Below, in pieces: positions 15,775 through 23,868 of a stretch of DNA of 36,450 nucleotides. This DNA is from Clostridia bacterium (GTDB lineage Bacteria; Bacillota; Clostridia; Oscillospirales; Acutalibacteraceae), in the NCBI GenBank assembly GCA_017454815.1, contig JAFTCG010000025.1, positions 1-36,450 of the forward strand, read 5' to 3'. Position 1 is the first letter of the stretch, and every line of letters begins with the position of its first letter. A model generated the notes under the pieces. That model was not told the DNA's origin. It saw only the letters and a list, made by a program, of their open reading frames with translations, and ran no database searches. The translations under genes and the position numbers were made by a program.

Positions 15775-16458
15775 TCAGTTGCTGCTGCCTGTTGCGATGT
15801 AGGGAGAGATCGCGCCTGCGACCGCAGAGATCGGCATGGACTGGAGAATGACTTTTCCGGGGCCGGTAATGACCGTGTTGAAGAAGCCCTCGCCGCCCAG
15901 AAGCTTATTCTTTACGCCTTTGACCGACTGGATGTCATATTTGCACGTTGCCGACATCGCCGCAAGGTTGCCCGTGCTGACGACGATCTGCTGACCGGGC
16001 TGGAGGTCGTATTCTGCCGCGCTGCCGTCGATCTCAAGGAATACCATTCCTCTGCCGCTCGCCTTCTGGAGGACAAAGCCCTCGCCGCCGAAGAAGCCTG
16101 CGCCGACTTTTTTGGAGAACGAAACCGCCGTTTCAACGGTGACGTCGCTCGCAAGATATGCGTGTTTCTGGAAAACAATGTCGTTGCCTCCTGAAACGTC
16201 GAACGCCATTATCGAGCCGGGGAAGCTCGAAGCGATCGCGATCATTCCGTTGCCGTTAGCGGTGTAAACGTTTCTGAACATCTTTTCGCCCGAGAACATT
16301 CTTCCGACCATTTTGCCGAAGCCGCCGTCGGAAGTTGTCTCCATGCTGAGGTTGGGCGTCATCCATGACATTCCGCCGCCTTCAACAAGCAGTTTTTCGC
16401 CGCTTTCAAGGTGGCAGTAGAGGACGGGTAAGCTTTCGCCTTTGATTTCGTAATTCAT
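15775..16458 (-). CDS. AIM24 / TIGR00266 family protein
   Basis: A 227-residue, glycine-rich beta protein of the AIM24 family (Pfam AIM24, TIGR00266), whose molecular role in bacteria is unknown. The repeated beta-strand pattern is visible: LLVEGGGMSWMTPNL near the N-terminus, SSFPGSIMAFDVSGG, then KKVGAGFFGGEGFVLQ and KNKLLGGEGFFNTVITGPG. The last is the family hallmark near the C-terminus. ATG at 16458 follows AAAGGAAA; the frame continues upstream to 16533 but crosses the promoter and is rejected. It is a single-gene unit with its own promoter and terminator, divergent from hppA. Confidence 0.88.
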   Translation of the reverse strand: MNYEIKGESLPVLYCHLESGEKLLVEGGGMSWMTPNLSMETTSDGGFGKMVGRMFSGEKMFRNVYTANGNGMIAIASSFPGSIMAFDVSGGNDIVFQKHAYLASDVTVETAVSFSKKVGAGFFGGEGFVLQKASGRGMVFLEIDGSAAEYDLQPGQQIVVSTGNLAAMSATCKYDIQSVKGVKNKLLGGEGFFNTVITGPGKVILQSMPISAVAGAISPYIATGSSN

Positions 16459-16503
16459 AACAATATTTCCTTTCAAAAATGATGATTGATGTTTGCTGAA
16501 ACA

Positions 16504-16532
16504 ATTATACCACAAGTGTTTTTCTATTTCCA
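16504..16532 (-). promoter_or_regulatory. Promoter of the AIM24-family gene
   Basis: On the minus strand TGGAAA (16532-16527), 17 bp, then TATAAT (16509-16504) with an extended -10 (TGG before TATAAT). Confidence 0.7.
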
Positions 16533-16558
16533 CTATATTCTCAAAAAAAATATCAAAA

Positions 16559-16584
16559 TTTACAAATTCATACTTTTTTGTAAA
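16559..16584. promoter_or_regulatory. 8-bp inverted repeat between AIM24 gene and hppA
   Basis: TTTACAAA (16559-16566) and TTTGTAAA (16577-16584) form a perfect inverted repeat with a 10-bp gap, about 34 bp upstream of the hppA -35. The form is that of an operator for a dimeric regulator; none is identified. Confidence 0.3.
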
Positions 16585-16606
16585 CCGATTTTTGTTGCAT
16601 TGATTA

Positions 16607-16624
16607 TTGTTAAAACCTTGACAA
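16607..16624. promoter_or_regulatory. Candidate Rex operator at the hppA promoter
   Basis: TTGTTAA (16607-16613), 4 bp, TTGACAA (16618-16624). The Gram-positive Rex consensus is TTGTTAANNNNTTAACAA, so this matches 13 of 14 specified bases. The right half is the hppA -35 box, so bound Rex would block RNA polymerase. Rex releases DNA when NADH is high. No rex gene is in the window; this is a motif match only. Confidence 0.5.
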
Positions 16625-16646
16625 ATTGCCGTTTTTGTTTTAATAT
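16618..16646 (+). promoter_or_regulatory. Promoter of hppA
   Basis: TTGACA (16618-16623), 17 bp, TAATAT (16641-16646). Transcription would start near 16653, leaving about 40 nt before the ATG with AGGAGG at 16680. Confidence 0.85.
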
Positions 16647-16692
16647 ATATATTACGCTAAAATATTGAAAAGTAAAAAAGGAGGAATAATTT

Positions 16693-18783
16693 ATGGAAAA
16701 TATCATCAATAACTACCTGCCGTTCGTGACTCTGGTTGGTTCCGTTATTGCTCTGATCTTTGCTCTCTTCACTGCAAAGAAGATCATGAAGTATTCTGAA
16801 GGAAACGAAAAAATGCAGAAGATCTCGGCGTCCATTCGCAAAGGAGCTAATGCTTACCTCAAAAGGCAGTACAGCATTGTGTCCGTTTTCTTTGCGTTCA
16901 TGTTCGTTGTGCTCTGCGTTATGGCTGCCTGCGGGCTTCTGACGTGGTTTGTACCGTTTGCGTTTGTAACGGGTGGATTCTTCTCGGGTCTTTCCGGCTT
17001 CGTAGGTATGAAGATCGCCACGCTCTCCAACAGCCGTACCGCTAACGCCTGCATTTCCAGTCTCAATAAAGGCTTGAGGGTCGCTTTCTCTGCGGGCTCG
17101 GTCATGGGCTTCACGGTCGTCGGGCTCGGACTTCTTGACATTTCCGTATGGTTTATTCTCCTCAAATTCGTGTTCAAGCTTCCCGTCGACGAGATCACAA
17201 GCGCTATGCTCACTTTCGGCATGGGCGCTTCCTCGATGGCTCTTTTCGCAAGAGTAGGCGGCGGTATTTTCACTAAAGCTGCCGACGTAGGCGCAGACCT
17301 CGTCGGTAAGGTCGAAGCGGGCATCCCCGAAGACGATCCCCGTAACCCCGCTGTTATCGCCGACAACGTGGGCGATAACGTAGGCGACGTTGCAGGTATG
17401 GGCGCCGACCTCTATGAAAGCTATGTCGGTTCCGTTATCTCCGCTTCCGCCCTGGGCGTTACTGCTTTTGGAGAAATGAAGGCCATGGCGCTCCCGATGG
17501 TTATGGCGGCGCTGGGTATCATCGCTTCGATAATCGGTTCTTTCCTCGTTCGAACGAGCGAAAAAGCTTCCCAGAAACAGCTTCTCAAAGCTCTTTCCAG
17601 AGGCACCAACACCAGCGCGATCATCATCGCAGTTCTCGCTCTGCCGCTCACATATTACATCCTCGGCACAGTCAGATACTATTTCGCAATTCTTGCAGGT
17701 CTTGTTGCGGGCGTTCTTATCGGTAAAGCCACCGAATATTTCACGTCCGACACATATAGACCCACCAAGAAGCTTTCCGACACAAGTAAGACCGGCGCAG
17801 CCACGATCATCATCGGCGGTATCAGCCTCGGTATGCTTTCAACGGTAGTTCCGATCATCATAGTCGGAGCTTGTATCCTCATCGCTTTCTTTGTCAGCGG
17901 CGGAACGGTCAGCAACCCCGATCACGGTCTTTACGGTATCGCTCTTGCGGCTGTCGGAATGCTCTCGACGCTCGGCATCACCCTTGCAACAGACGCTTAC
18001 GGTCCCGTTGCCGATAACGCAGGCGGTATTGCTGAGATGTCCGGCCTTGATCCCGAAGTCAGAGAGAGAACTGATGCTCTCGACTCCCTTGGCAACACAA
18101 CAGCTGCCACAGGTAAAGGCTTTGCGATCGGCTCTGCAGCCCTTACGGCTCTTGCGCTCGTCGCTTCCTACATCAACAAGGTCAACACGGTTTCGGGCGG
18201 AAGTGCCGACAAATCTTTCGACATCATGAACCCGATCGTTCTTGTCGGTCTGTTCATCGGCGCTTGCCTTCCGTTCATCTTTGCGGCTCTCACAATGGAT
18301 TCCGTCGGCAAAGCCGCTCAGTCCGTTGTTATCGAAGTCCGCAGACAGTTTAAAGAGATCGTCGGTCTCATGGACGGAAAAGCTGAGCCGGATTACGCTT
18401 CCTGCGTTGACCTTTGCACACGTTCGAGCCTTAAAGAGATGATCCTTCCGACGATCGTCGCGATCGTAACTCCCATTGCCGTGGGACTTCTCCTCGGCTA
18501 CAAAGGCGTTGTCGGACTTCTTGCAGGCGCAACAGCTTCCGGTTTCCTGATGGCGATCTTCATGTCCAACTCCGGCGGCGCATGGGATAACGCGAAGAAA
18601 TATATCGAAAGCGGCGTTCACGGCGGCAAAGGCAGCGACGCTCACAAAGCAGCCGTCGTAGGCGACACGGTCGGCGATCCTTTTAAAGACACTTCAGGTC
18701 CCTCCATCAACATCCTCATCAAGCTTCTTTCGATGGTCTCCATCGTCTTTGCAGCTCTCGTATATAACTTCCACCTGCTTTGA
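16693..18783 (+). CDS. hppA: Membrane-bound ion-pumping pyrophosphatase
   Basis: It hydrolyses cytoplasmic pyrophosphate and pumps H+ or Na+ across the membrane. The 696 residues with about 16 transmembrane helices match the family. Substrate and Mg2+ motifs are present: DVGADLVGKVEAGIPEDDP (198-216), ADNVGDNVGDVAGMGADLYE, and the C-terminal GDTVGDPFKDTSGPS. In GNTTAATGKG the residues Ala471 and Gly474 replace the Lys and Thr of K+-independent enzymes, so this belongs to the K+-dependent subclass. Whether it pumps Na+ or H+ was not resolved from sequence. The gene is monocistronic, with a good promoter, a strong ribosome site and a terminator. Recovering energy from pyrophosphate fits a low-energy fermenter. 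Confidence 0.97.
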   Translation: MENIINNYLPFVTLVGSVIALIFALFTAKKIMKYSEGNEKMQKISASIRKGANAYLKRQYSIVSVFFAFMFVVLCVMAACGLLTWFVPFAFVTGGFFSGLSGFVGMKIATLSNSRTANACISSLNKGLRVAFSAGSVMGFTVVGLGLLDISVWFILLKFVFKLPVDEITSAMLTFGMGASSMALFARVGGGIFTKAADVGADLVGKVEAGIPEDDPRNPAVIADNVGDNVGDVAGMGADLYESYVGSVISASALGVTAFGEMKAMALPMVMAALGIIASIIGSFLVRTSEKASQKQLLKALSRGTNTSAIIIAVLALPLTYYILGTVRYYFAILAGLVAGVLIGKATEYFTSDTYRPTKKLSDTSKTGAATIIIGGISLGMLSTVVPIIIVGACILIAFFVSGGTVSNPDHGLYGIALAAVGMLSTLGITLATDAYGPVADNAGGIAEMSGLDPEVRERTDALDSLGNTTAATGKGFAIGSAALTALALVASYINKVNTVSGGSADKSFDIMNPIVLVGLFIGACLPFIFAALTMDSVGKAAQSVVIEVRRQFKEIVGLMDGKAEPDYASCVDLCTRSSLKEMILPTIVAIVTPIAVGLLLGYKGVVGLLAGATASGFLMAIFMSNSGGAWDNAKKYIESGVHGGKGSDAHKAAVVGDTVGDPFKDTSGPSINILIKLLSMVSIVFAALVYNFHLL

Positions 18784-18797
18784 TCTGTAAACATTAT

Positions 18798-18827
18798 AAC
18801 ACCCGGGAAAACCCCGGGTGTTTTTTT
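18798..18827 (+). terminator. Terminator of hppA
   Basis: AACACCCGGG (18798-18807) pairs with CCCGGGTGTT (18813-18822) around 5 nt and runs into seven T (18821-18827). Confidence 0.95.
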
Positions 18828-18844
18828 GTTGCCGTTCAGACTGT

Positions 18845-18880
18845 CAAAAGGCAAGAGCGCCCGAGAAAAACTCAAGCGCT
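18845..18880 (-). terminator. Terminator of the first radical SAM gene
   Basis: On the minus strand AGCGCTTGAG (18880-18871) pairs with CTCGGGCGCT (18865-18856) around TTTTT with two G-U pairs. The tail CTTGCCTTTTG is only moderately T-rich. Confidence 0.6.
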
Positions 18881-18885
18881 TATTT

Positions 18886-20793
18886 TTATTCGTACGCTAT
18901 TTCGATCTCGTCCTTCTTGTAAACTGTAGCTTCTTTTCTTTTTCCGTACCATAATATGTCACGAGCATATTCGAATACATCATCGAAGACTCTCGCCGGC
19001 GTTATTATGATCTTGTTTTTTATCTTTTTTAACGGCCTATATTCATTTGAATAAACATCATCAAAATATGTTGAAAAATCGTATCTCAACTCAACCGAGT
19101 GTTTCTCTTCAAAAGGTTTTCTGAGCATAGCTGTTTGGTATTTTATCAAATCCTCAAATATGTCAACAGGAACATCAAACTGTGCCATATAACGGGTGAG
19201 CTCTTTCATTGAATTGTCAAAATCCATAACAGTTTCAAGGAATACAGCCTCCTCAAACTGCCATTGCAAATCACCCATTTTAGGATTATAGTAGTTTCTT
19301 CCGTCCTTCAGACAGTTATCGTGCCTTGTCTTTATATCTCTCCAAACACGTCCCAAATTGCTGTCGGAAGCAAGAAGAAAATCAATAAGCCCTGAATAGA
19401 AATCATAATAATCTGCAATTTTTTCTGCAAAAAGAAAAATAGCAAACAATCTCAACAGAGGAAATATGTGATACCCCTGTATACAATAGGAGAATAGGTT
19501 TGACATCGCCCAATCGTTCTTGTCCATTGTTTTTGTAGACCCAATCAGATATGAATACTCGGAAACCTCGTCTTCTTTTGGCCTTGTATGGCTTATTTGA
19601 TAAGGCACAACGATTTGTTGAATCTCGTGCTTTTTCATGTATTCCGGATCTGCCAGCGGTGAATTCGGCAGTATCTCGCACATATAGATATAAATGGAAC
19701 TGTGCTGACCGTTAGCAATAAGGGTGCAAATACCCCTACGAAAACTCTCGTATGTTTCCCCCGGCAGTCCAAGAATAAACTCAGAGTAGACTTTTATCCC
19801 TGCATCGTTGTATTTTTTTATCAGCTCAGAAAAATGGTCAAGGTCCAGATTTTTCCTTCCTATATTCTTCAGCACCTCGGGATTAAGCGACTGATAGGAA
19901 ATGGTTGCACCCTTGTCCATGTTGACTTCATTGAGCTTTTTGCAGATTTGGAAAACCCTGTCGATGCTGTTTTTTTCGTTGTTGACTCTGAAAAACTGCG
20001 GGTTGCCGTATTTTTTCTTTGCGTCAACGAGCATATCAACAATTTCAAGATCTCTTTCAAAGAGTCCGAAATTTGAATCCCCGCACCAGATGTAGGGTAC
20101 TTTGTTTTCTGCAATCCATAGTATTTCCGCTTGAATCTTTTCGATGGGAAAAAGCCTCATCCTTTTTCCATGAGTCCAGTCGCAATAGGCGCAGGAATAA
20201 GGGCATCCCCTGTTTGTTTCCAAAACGGTGTTGAATTCAAAATCAGGGTAGTGTTTAACGATCGAATCAAATACTCCGGAAGTGAACGGCGACGGGAACG
20301 TCGAAAGATCGCCGACACAGCCCTGCGGTGTTTTGATTATTTCTCCGTTATTTCGATAAGCTATTGAATGCACCTCGTCAATTTTACCCTCCGGGAGCTT
20401 CTTGAGCAGCTCGGCAAAGGTCTCCTCGCCTTCGCCAAAGAACAAAACGTCAATATAATCTTCATTTCTCAAAAAAGCATCGTTCGTTCCGACGCTGTGT
20501 CCGCCAAAAGCAATAATGCATTCGGGATATTTCTCTTTAACGCGTTTTGCGAGTGCTTTGTTGTATTGAGTGTTCCAAACATTGCAGGAAAAAGCCGCAA
20601 TATACGGATCCGTTATTCTCGAAAGTGCAAAATCCAGTTTATCTCTCGTAAAAATGATCTCAGGAAACTGATACTCGGAAGATATTTCGGGATGTTTAAG
20701 ACAATTTGCAACGATAGTTCCGACGCCATACGGCAAATAATATGAATTGCCGAAGTTGGCGCCGATTTGAACGAAATAAACCTTTTTCTTCAT
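18886..20793 (-). CDS. B12-binding-type radical SAM protein, copy 1
   Basis: A 635-residue protein of the COG1032 type. The N-terminal Rossmann-like cobalamin-binding region (about 1-140) has AFSCNVWNTQYNKALAKRVK, FGGHSVG and the class hallmark FFGEGEETFAELL; the classical DxHxxG cobalamin-ligand motif is absent. The radical SAM core carries Cys197, Cys201 and Cys204 (GCPYSCAYCDWTHGKR). LGLPGETYESF follows, and then a C-terminal region of about 250 residues with no domain I recognise, ending in WYGKRKEATVYKKDEIEI. The gene is divergent from a GT2-like gene. A close paralogue with the same neighbour starts at 23689. The reaction is unknown; methylation or rearrangement of a glycan or lipid is plausible. 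Confidence 0.85.
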   Translation of the reverse strand: MKKKVYFVQIGANFGNSYYLPYGVGTIVANCLKHPEISSEYQFPEIIFTRDKLDFALSRITDPYIAAFSCNVWNTQYNKALAKRVKEKYPECIIAFGGHSVGTNDAFLRNEDYIDVLFFGEGEETFAELLKKLPEGKIDEVHSIAYRNNGEIIKTPQGCVGDLSTFPSPFTSGVFDSIVKHYPDFEFNTVLETNRGCPYSCAYCDWTHGKRMRLFPIEKIQAEILWIAENKVPYIWCGDSNFGLFERDLEIVDMLVDAKKKYGNPQFFRVNNEKNSIDRVFQICKKLNEVNMDKGATISYQSLNPEVLKNIGRKNLDLDHFSELIKKYNDAGIKVYSEFILGLPGETYESFRRGICTLIANGQHSSIYIYMCEILPNSPLADPEYMKKHEIQQIVVPYQISHTRPKEDEVSEYSYLIGSTKTMDKNDWAMSNLFSYCIQGYHIFPLLRLFAIFLFAEKIADYYDFYSGLIDFLLASDSNLGRVWRDIKTRHDNCLKDGRNYYNPKMGDLQWQFEEAVFLETVMDFDNSMKELTRYMAQFDVPVDIFEDLIKYQTAMLRKPFEEKHSVELRYDFSTYFDDVYSNEYRPLKKIKNKIIITPARVFDDVFEYARDILWYGKRKEATVYKKDEIEIAYE

Positions 20794-20827
20794 CGAAATC
20801 CTGTCCTTTCCTGCATGCTCACTTGTT

Positions 20828-20856
20828 ATTATACATCATTATCCCATATATTGCAA
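20828..20856 (-). promoter_or_regulatory. Promoter of radical SAM copy 1
   Basis: On the minus strand TTGCAA (20856-20851), 17 bp, TATAAT (20833-20828). Copy 2 uses the same TTGCAA -35. Confidence 0.65.
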
Positions 20857-20894
20857 CTTGATTATTGCATTTTAGCGCCGTTATATTATAATGT

Positions 20895-20923
20895 TTGACT
20901 TTTCACGCCGGATGTGTCATAAT
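20895..20923 (+). promoter_or_regulatory. Promoter of GT2-like gene, copy 1
   Basis: TTGACT (20895-20900), 17 bp, CATAAT (20918-20923) with an extended TG upstream of the -10. It points away from the radical SAM promoter; the two -35 boxes are 38 bp apart. Confidence 0.65.
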
Positions 20924-20955
20924 ATTTTTTGATCAACAAACTAATGGAGTATATA

Positions 20956-21732
20956 ATGTGTACTTTTGACAAATTGACAATAATCGTTACTGCTTCAAAC
21001 GAGAAAAGCTCGTTGGGAGAAACGTTGAGAAAATTGGCTGAACTTTGCGATCCAAAGGATATTGCAGAAGTTATTGTTTTTCTTAAATCGGAAAACTGCT
21101 CGGCAAAATCGGATTATGAAAAAACGTTACAAGATTTATGTTTCCCCTTTCCTATCAGATCATATATCCAGACGATTCCAGGATATGCGGAAATGTTTTA
21201 TGAAGCTCCTACGCTTGTTCATTCTTCCCATTTTTTATGCATAGGCGCCGATCTTGAAATGGATCCTGATTCAATACCTGCCCTGATAGAAACCAGCAAA
21301 GCAAACCCCGAAGCGATCGTATGCGCTTCAAAGTTTGCCAAAGGATCAACAAGAGAGGGCTACGGTTTTTTTCATATGATAGCCGTCCGTTTCGTGAATT
21401 TTATTGTGAGAAAAATTATCGGTTCTAACGGAACAGAACTATTTTCAACCGTTGAAATACACCCTACCAAAACCCATTTTGAAATGAATTTTTCAAGCGA
21501 TCCGAGATCATTTTACGGTTTTACAATAAAACAAGTAATTTGCGGCGTCCCTTACATCGAGATCCCCACGAAATATGTCAAAAACAATAAAGAAAAAACC
21601 AATTTCGGAACCTTTGACTACCTTAAGCTCACCCTCCCGCTTATTGATGCTGCGATAAGATTAAAAATTGAAAAGATCAAAAACGATCGCAAAAACAAAC
21701 AAGAGAAGAAAAAGAAGAAAAGCACCCTGTGA
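20956..21732 (+). CDS. GT2-like glycosyltransferase, copy 1
   Basis: A 258-residue soluble GT-A fold protein resembling polyprenyl-phosphate glycosyltransferases (DPM1/ArnC type). KLTIIVTASNEKSSLGETLRKL is the nucleotide-binding start. GADLEMDPDSIPALI (from residue 97) corresponds to the metal-binding DxD region, and VNFIVRKIIGS resembles the acceptor-side segment of DPM synthases. There are no transmembrane helices; the C-terminal 20 residues are very rich in lysine and may contact membrane or nucleic acid. ATG at 20956 is placed by GGAG at 20946-20949; the upstream in-frame extension to 20929 overlaps the promoter region. The sugar donor and acceptor are unknown. Confidence 0.75.
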   Translation: MCTFDKLTIIVTASNEKSSLGETLRKLAELCDPKDIAEVIVFLKSENCSAKSDYEKTLQDLCFPFPIRSYIQTIPGYAEMFYEAPTLVHSSHFLCIGADLEMDPDSIPALIETSKANPEAIVCASKFAKGSTREGYGFFHMIAVRFVNFIVRKIIGSNGTELFSTVEIHPTKTHFEMNFSSDPRSFYGFTIKQVICGVPYIEIPTKYVKNNKEKTNFGTFDYLKLTLPLIDAAIRLKIEKIKNDRKNKQEKKKKKSTL

Positions 21733-21744
21733 TTCCGGGTGCTT
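21720..21744. terminator. Shared terminator between convergent GT2 copy 1 and radical SAM copy 2
   Basis: AAGCACCC (21720-21727) pairs with GGGTGCTT (21737-21744) around 9 nt. The hairpin includes the GT2 stop codon. The minus-strand side runs into TTTTCTTCTTTTTC, so it terminates the radical SAM gene better than the GT2 gene. Confidence 0.7.
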
Positions 21745-21775
21745 CGTTATATAATAATCGGATTTGTTTTGACGC

Positions 21776-23689
21776 TCACTGCTCATGCAGAATTTCAATT
21801 TCATCGTTCTTGTAGCTTGAGGCCTCGTTTCTTCTTCCGTACCAAACAACTTCGCGGGCGTAGGTCTCGAAGTCTTCAAACGACCTTTTCGGAGTTATTT
21901 TTATTGTCGTCTTTGCGGCTTGCAAAGGCAGACTGTTCTTGTTTTTTATGTTTTCAAAAAAGTTCGGGAAGTCGTATTTCAGGCGAACGGTGTTTTCTTT
22001 CCCGCCTGCGTCCCTGACCAGCGCCATCTGGTATTTTATCAGATCGTCGAGAACGTCCCGTTCGATACCATACCGTTCAAGATACGGCTTAAGCTCGGTA
22101 AAAGTCGATTCAAGGTCGTACACCGCCTGCAAAAACAATCCCTCTTCATAGGTCCAATTCGTGTTGCCGATTCTTGGGTCGGAATAAGCCTTTCCTTCTT
22201 TGAGGGAATTGTCCAGCCTGGATTTCATGTCTTTCAAAACATTTCCGATAACCCCGGATGAAGCCAGCAGATACTCTGCCAAGCCCGAATAAAACTTAAA
22301 ATAATCCGCTTTCTTTTCGTTGTAAAGATAGATCGCGATGAATCTTAACAGCGGGAAAGTATGAAATCCCAATGCGCACACCGAAAATAGATTGGATCTG
22401 ACCCAGTCGTCCTTGTCCATTGAATAAGTCGATCGGATAAGCTCGGAATACTCTTCAACCTCTTCCGACGAGTTTGCCATGCCGTGATAGTTTCTGTATT
22501 TGACTTTCACGGTTTCGATTTTATATTTCGCCATATAATCGGGGCTTGCCATCAAGGCGATCGGTAGTATCTCGCACAGATAGACGCAGATCGTATGATG
22601 TTCGCCGTTCTCAAAAAGCGCACAGATGCCTTTGCAAAAGCTCTCGTACGTTTCGCCGGGAAGCCCGAGAATCAGCTCGGAATACGTCGGTATGCCTGCC
22701 TCGGAATACCTTTTCATCAAGCTCGAAAAATGTTCAAGCGTCAGGTTTTTTCTTCCGATATTTTCAAGCGCTTCGGGGCAAAGTGTCTGGAAAGACATGG
22801 TAACGCCCTTGTCCATTCCGTGCTCGTTGAGCTTCTTGCACACTTCAAAAACACGGTCGTCGCTGTTCTTGTCATAGTTGACCCTGAGCACCTGAGGATA
22901 TGAGCATTGCTGCTTTTTTTCGACCAGATAATCAACAATCTCAAGATCCCTTTTGAATAATCCGAAGTTTGAATCGCTGCAATAGACAAAACAGATTTTG
23001 TGTTCCGCCATCCAGTCTATCTCGGCTCTGATTTTCTCCATCGGGAAAAACCGCGTTCTTCTGCCGTGAGTCCATTCGCAGTAGGCGCAGGAATACGGAC
23101 AACCGCGGTTTGTTTCAATAACAACGTCCAGCTGATAATCTTTGTATTTTTCAACGATCGAATCAAAAACCCCTGTCGTATACGGCGAGGGAAGCTCCAA
23201 AAGATCCTCGACGCAGCCCTTTGGAGTGATAAAAATCTCACCGTCTTTTCTGTATGCGACCGATTTTACTTCGCCCAATTTGCCCTCGGGAAGCTTTTTG
23301 AGCATCTCGGCGAAAGCGGTCTCACCCTCGCCGATGATGGTAATGTCGATATATTCCTCTTCCTGAAGCAACATGTCGTCCTCGCCCGCGCTGTGCCCTC
23401 CGAAGACGATAACGCATCCGGGATATTTCTCTTTTACACGTTTTGCGAGCGCCTTATTGTATTCTATGTTCCACACGTTGCACGAAAAAGCTACCATATA
23501 CGGCTCGACGATTCTTGCAAGCGCGTCGTCGAGTTTGTCTCTTGTGAACAGTATTTCGGGGAAATTGTATTGAGAAGATATTTCGGGATATTTCAGGCAA
23601 TTTGCAATAATAGCGCCGGCGGCATAAGGAATATATATTGTTTTCCCGTAGCTGCTGCCCAGCTGCACAAAATAAACATTCTTCTTCAT
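21776..23689 (-). CDS. B12-binding-type radical SAM protein, copy 2
   Basis: A 637-residue paralogue of the protein at 18886-20793, alike over the full length. The N-terminal region has AFSCNVWNIEYNKALAKRVK, FGGHSAG and IIGEGETAFAEML. The radical SAM cysteines are again Cys197, Cys201 and Cys204 (GCPYSCAYCEWTHGRR). LGLPGETYESF and the C-terminal tail WYGRRNEASSYKNDEIEI are conserved. Start ATG at 23689 with GGAGG upstream. The few changes near the active site (CDW to CEW) suggest a related but perhaps distinct substrate. It is divergent from its own GT2-like gene. Function is unassigned. Confidence 0.85.
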   Translation of the reverse strand: MKKNVYFVQLGSSYGKTIYIPYAAGAIIANCLKYPEISSQYNFPEILFTRDKLDDALARIVEPYMVAFSCNVWNIEYNKALAKRVKEKYPGCVIVFGGHSAGEDDMLLQEEEYIDITIIGEGETAFAEMLKKLPEGKLGEVKSVAYRKDGEIFITPKGCVEDLLELPSPYTTGVFDSIVEKYKDYQLDVVIETNRGCPYSCAYCEWTHGRRTRFFPMEKIRAEIDWMAEHKICFVYCSDSNFGLFKRDLEIVDYLVEKKQQCSYPQVLRVNYDKNSDDRVFEVCKKLNEHGMDKGVTMSFQTLCPEALENIGRKNLTLEHFSSLMKRYSEAGIPTYSELILGLPGETYESFCKGICALFENGEHHTICVYLCEILPIALMASPDYMAKYKIETVKVKYRNYHGMANSSEEVEEYSELIRSTYSMDKDDWVRSNLFSVCALGFHTFPLLRFIAIYLYNEKKADYFKFYSGLAEYLLASSGVIGNVLKDMKSRLDNSLKEGKAYSDPRIGNTNWTYEEGLFLQAVYDLESTFTELKPYLERYGIERDVLDDLIKYQMALVRDAGGKENTVRLKYDFPNFFENIKNKNSLPLQAAKTTIKITPKRSFEDFETYAREVVWYGRRNEASSYKNDEIEILHEQ

Positions 23690-23737
23690 CCCTGACCTCC
23701 GACGACTGTTCCTGCGTAAACATTGCCTACCTGTATT

Positions 23738-23766
23738 ATTTTACTATATTTTGCCTTGTTTTGCAA
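23738..23766 (-). promoter_or_regulatory. Promoter of radical SAM copy 2
   Basis: On the minus strand TTGCAA (23766-23761), 17 bp, TAAAAT (23743-23738). It is the same -35 hexamer and spacing as copy 1. Confidence 0.65.
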
Positions 23767-23808
23767 CCGCAAATCGTTTTGAAATCGGGCAAACTTCTTC
23801 AATATGAT

Positions 23809-23837
23809 TTGACATTTCGGACTTCTTATGCAATAAT
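23809..23837 (+). promoter_or_regulatory. Promoter of GT2-like gene, copy 2
   Basis: TTGACA (23809-23814), 17 bp, AATAAT (23832-23837) with an extended TG. A perfect 8-bp palindrome GTGTACAC (23841-23848) lies at the expected transcription start. Confidence 0.65.
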
Positions 23838-23868
23838 AAAGTGTACACATGTTGCATGGAGCGTTGAT

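Noticed and set aside
17839-18645. 268-codon minus-strand frame opposite hppA
   Set aside because: Shadow of the hppA frame; rich in Asp, Ser and Arg, with no recognisable domain and no initiation signals.
20929-20955. Upstream in-frame start for the first GT2-like gene
   Set aside because: It overlaps the region right after the -10 box and lacks a ribosome site; ATG at 20956 has GGAG at good spacing and matches the paralogue's start.
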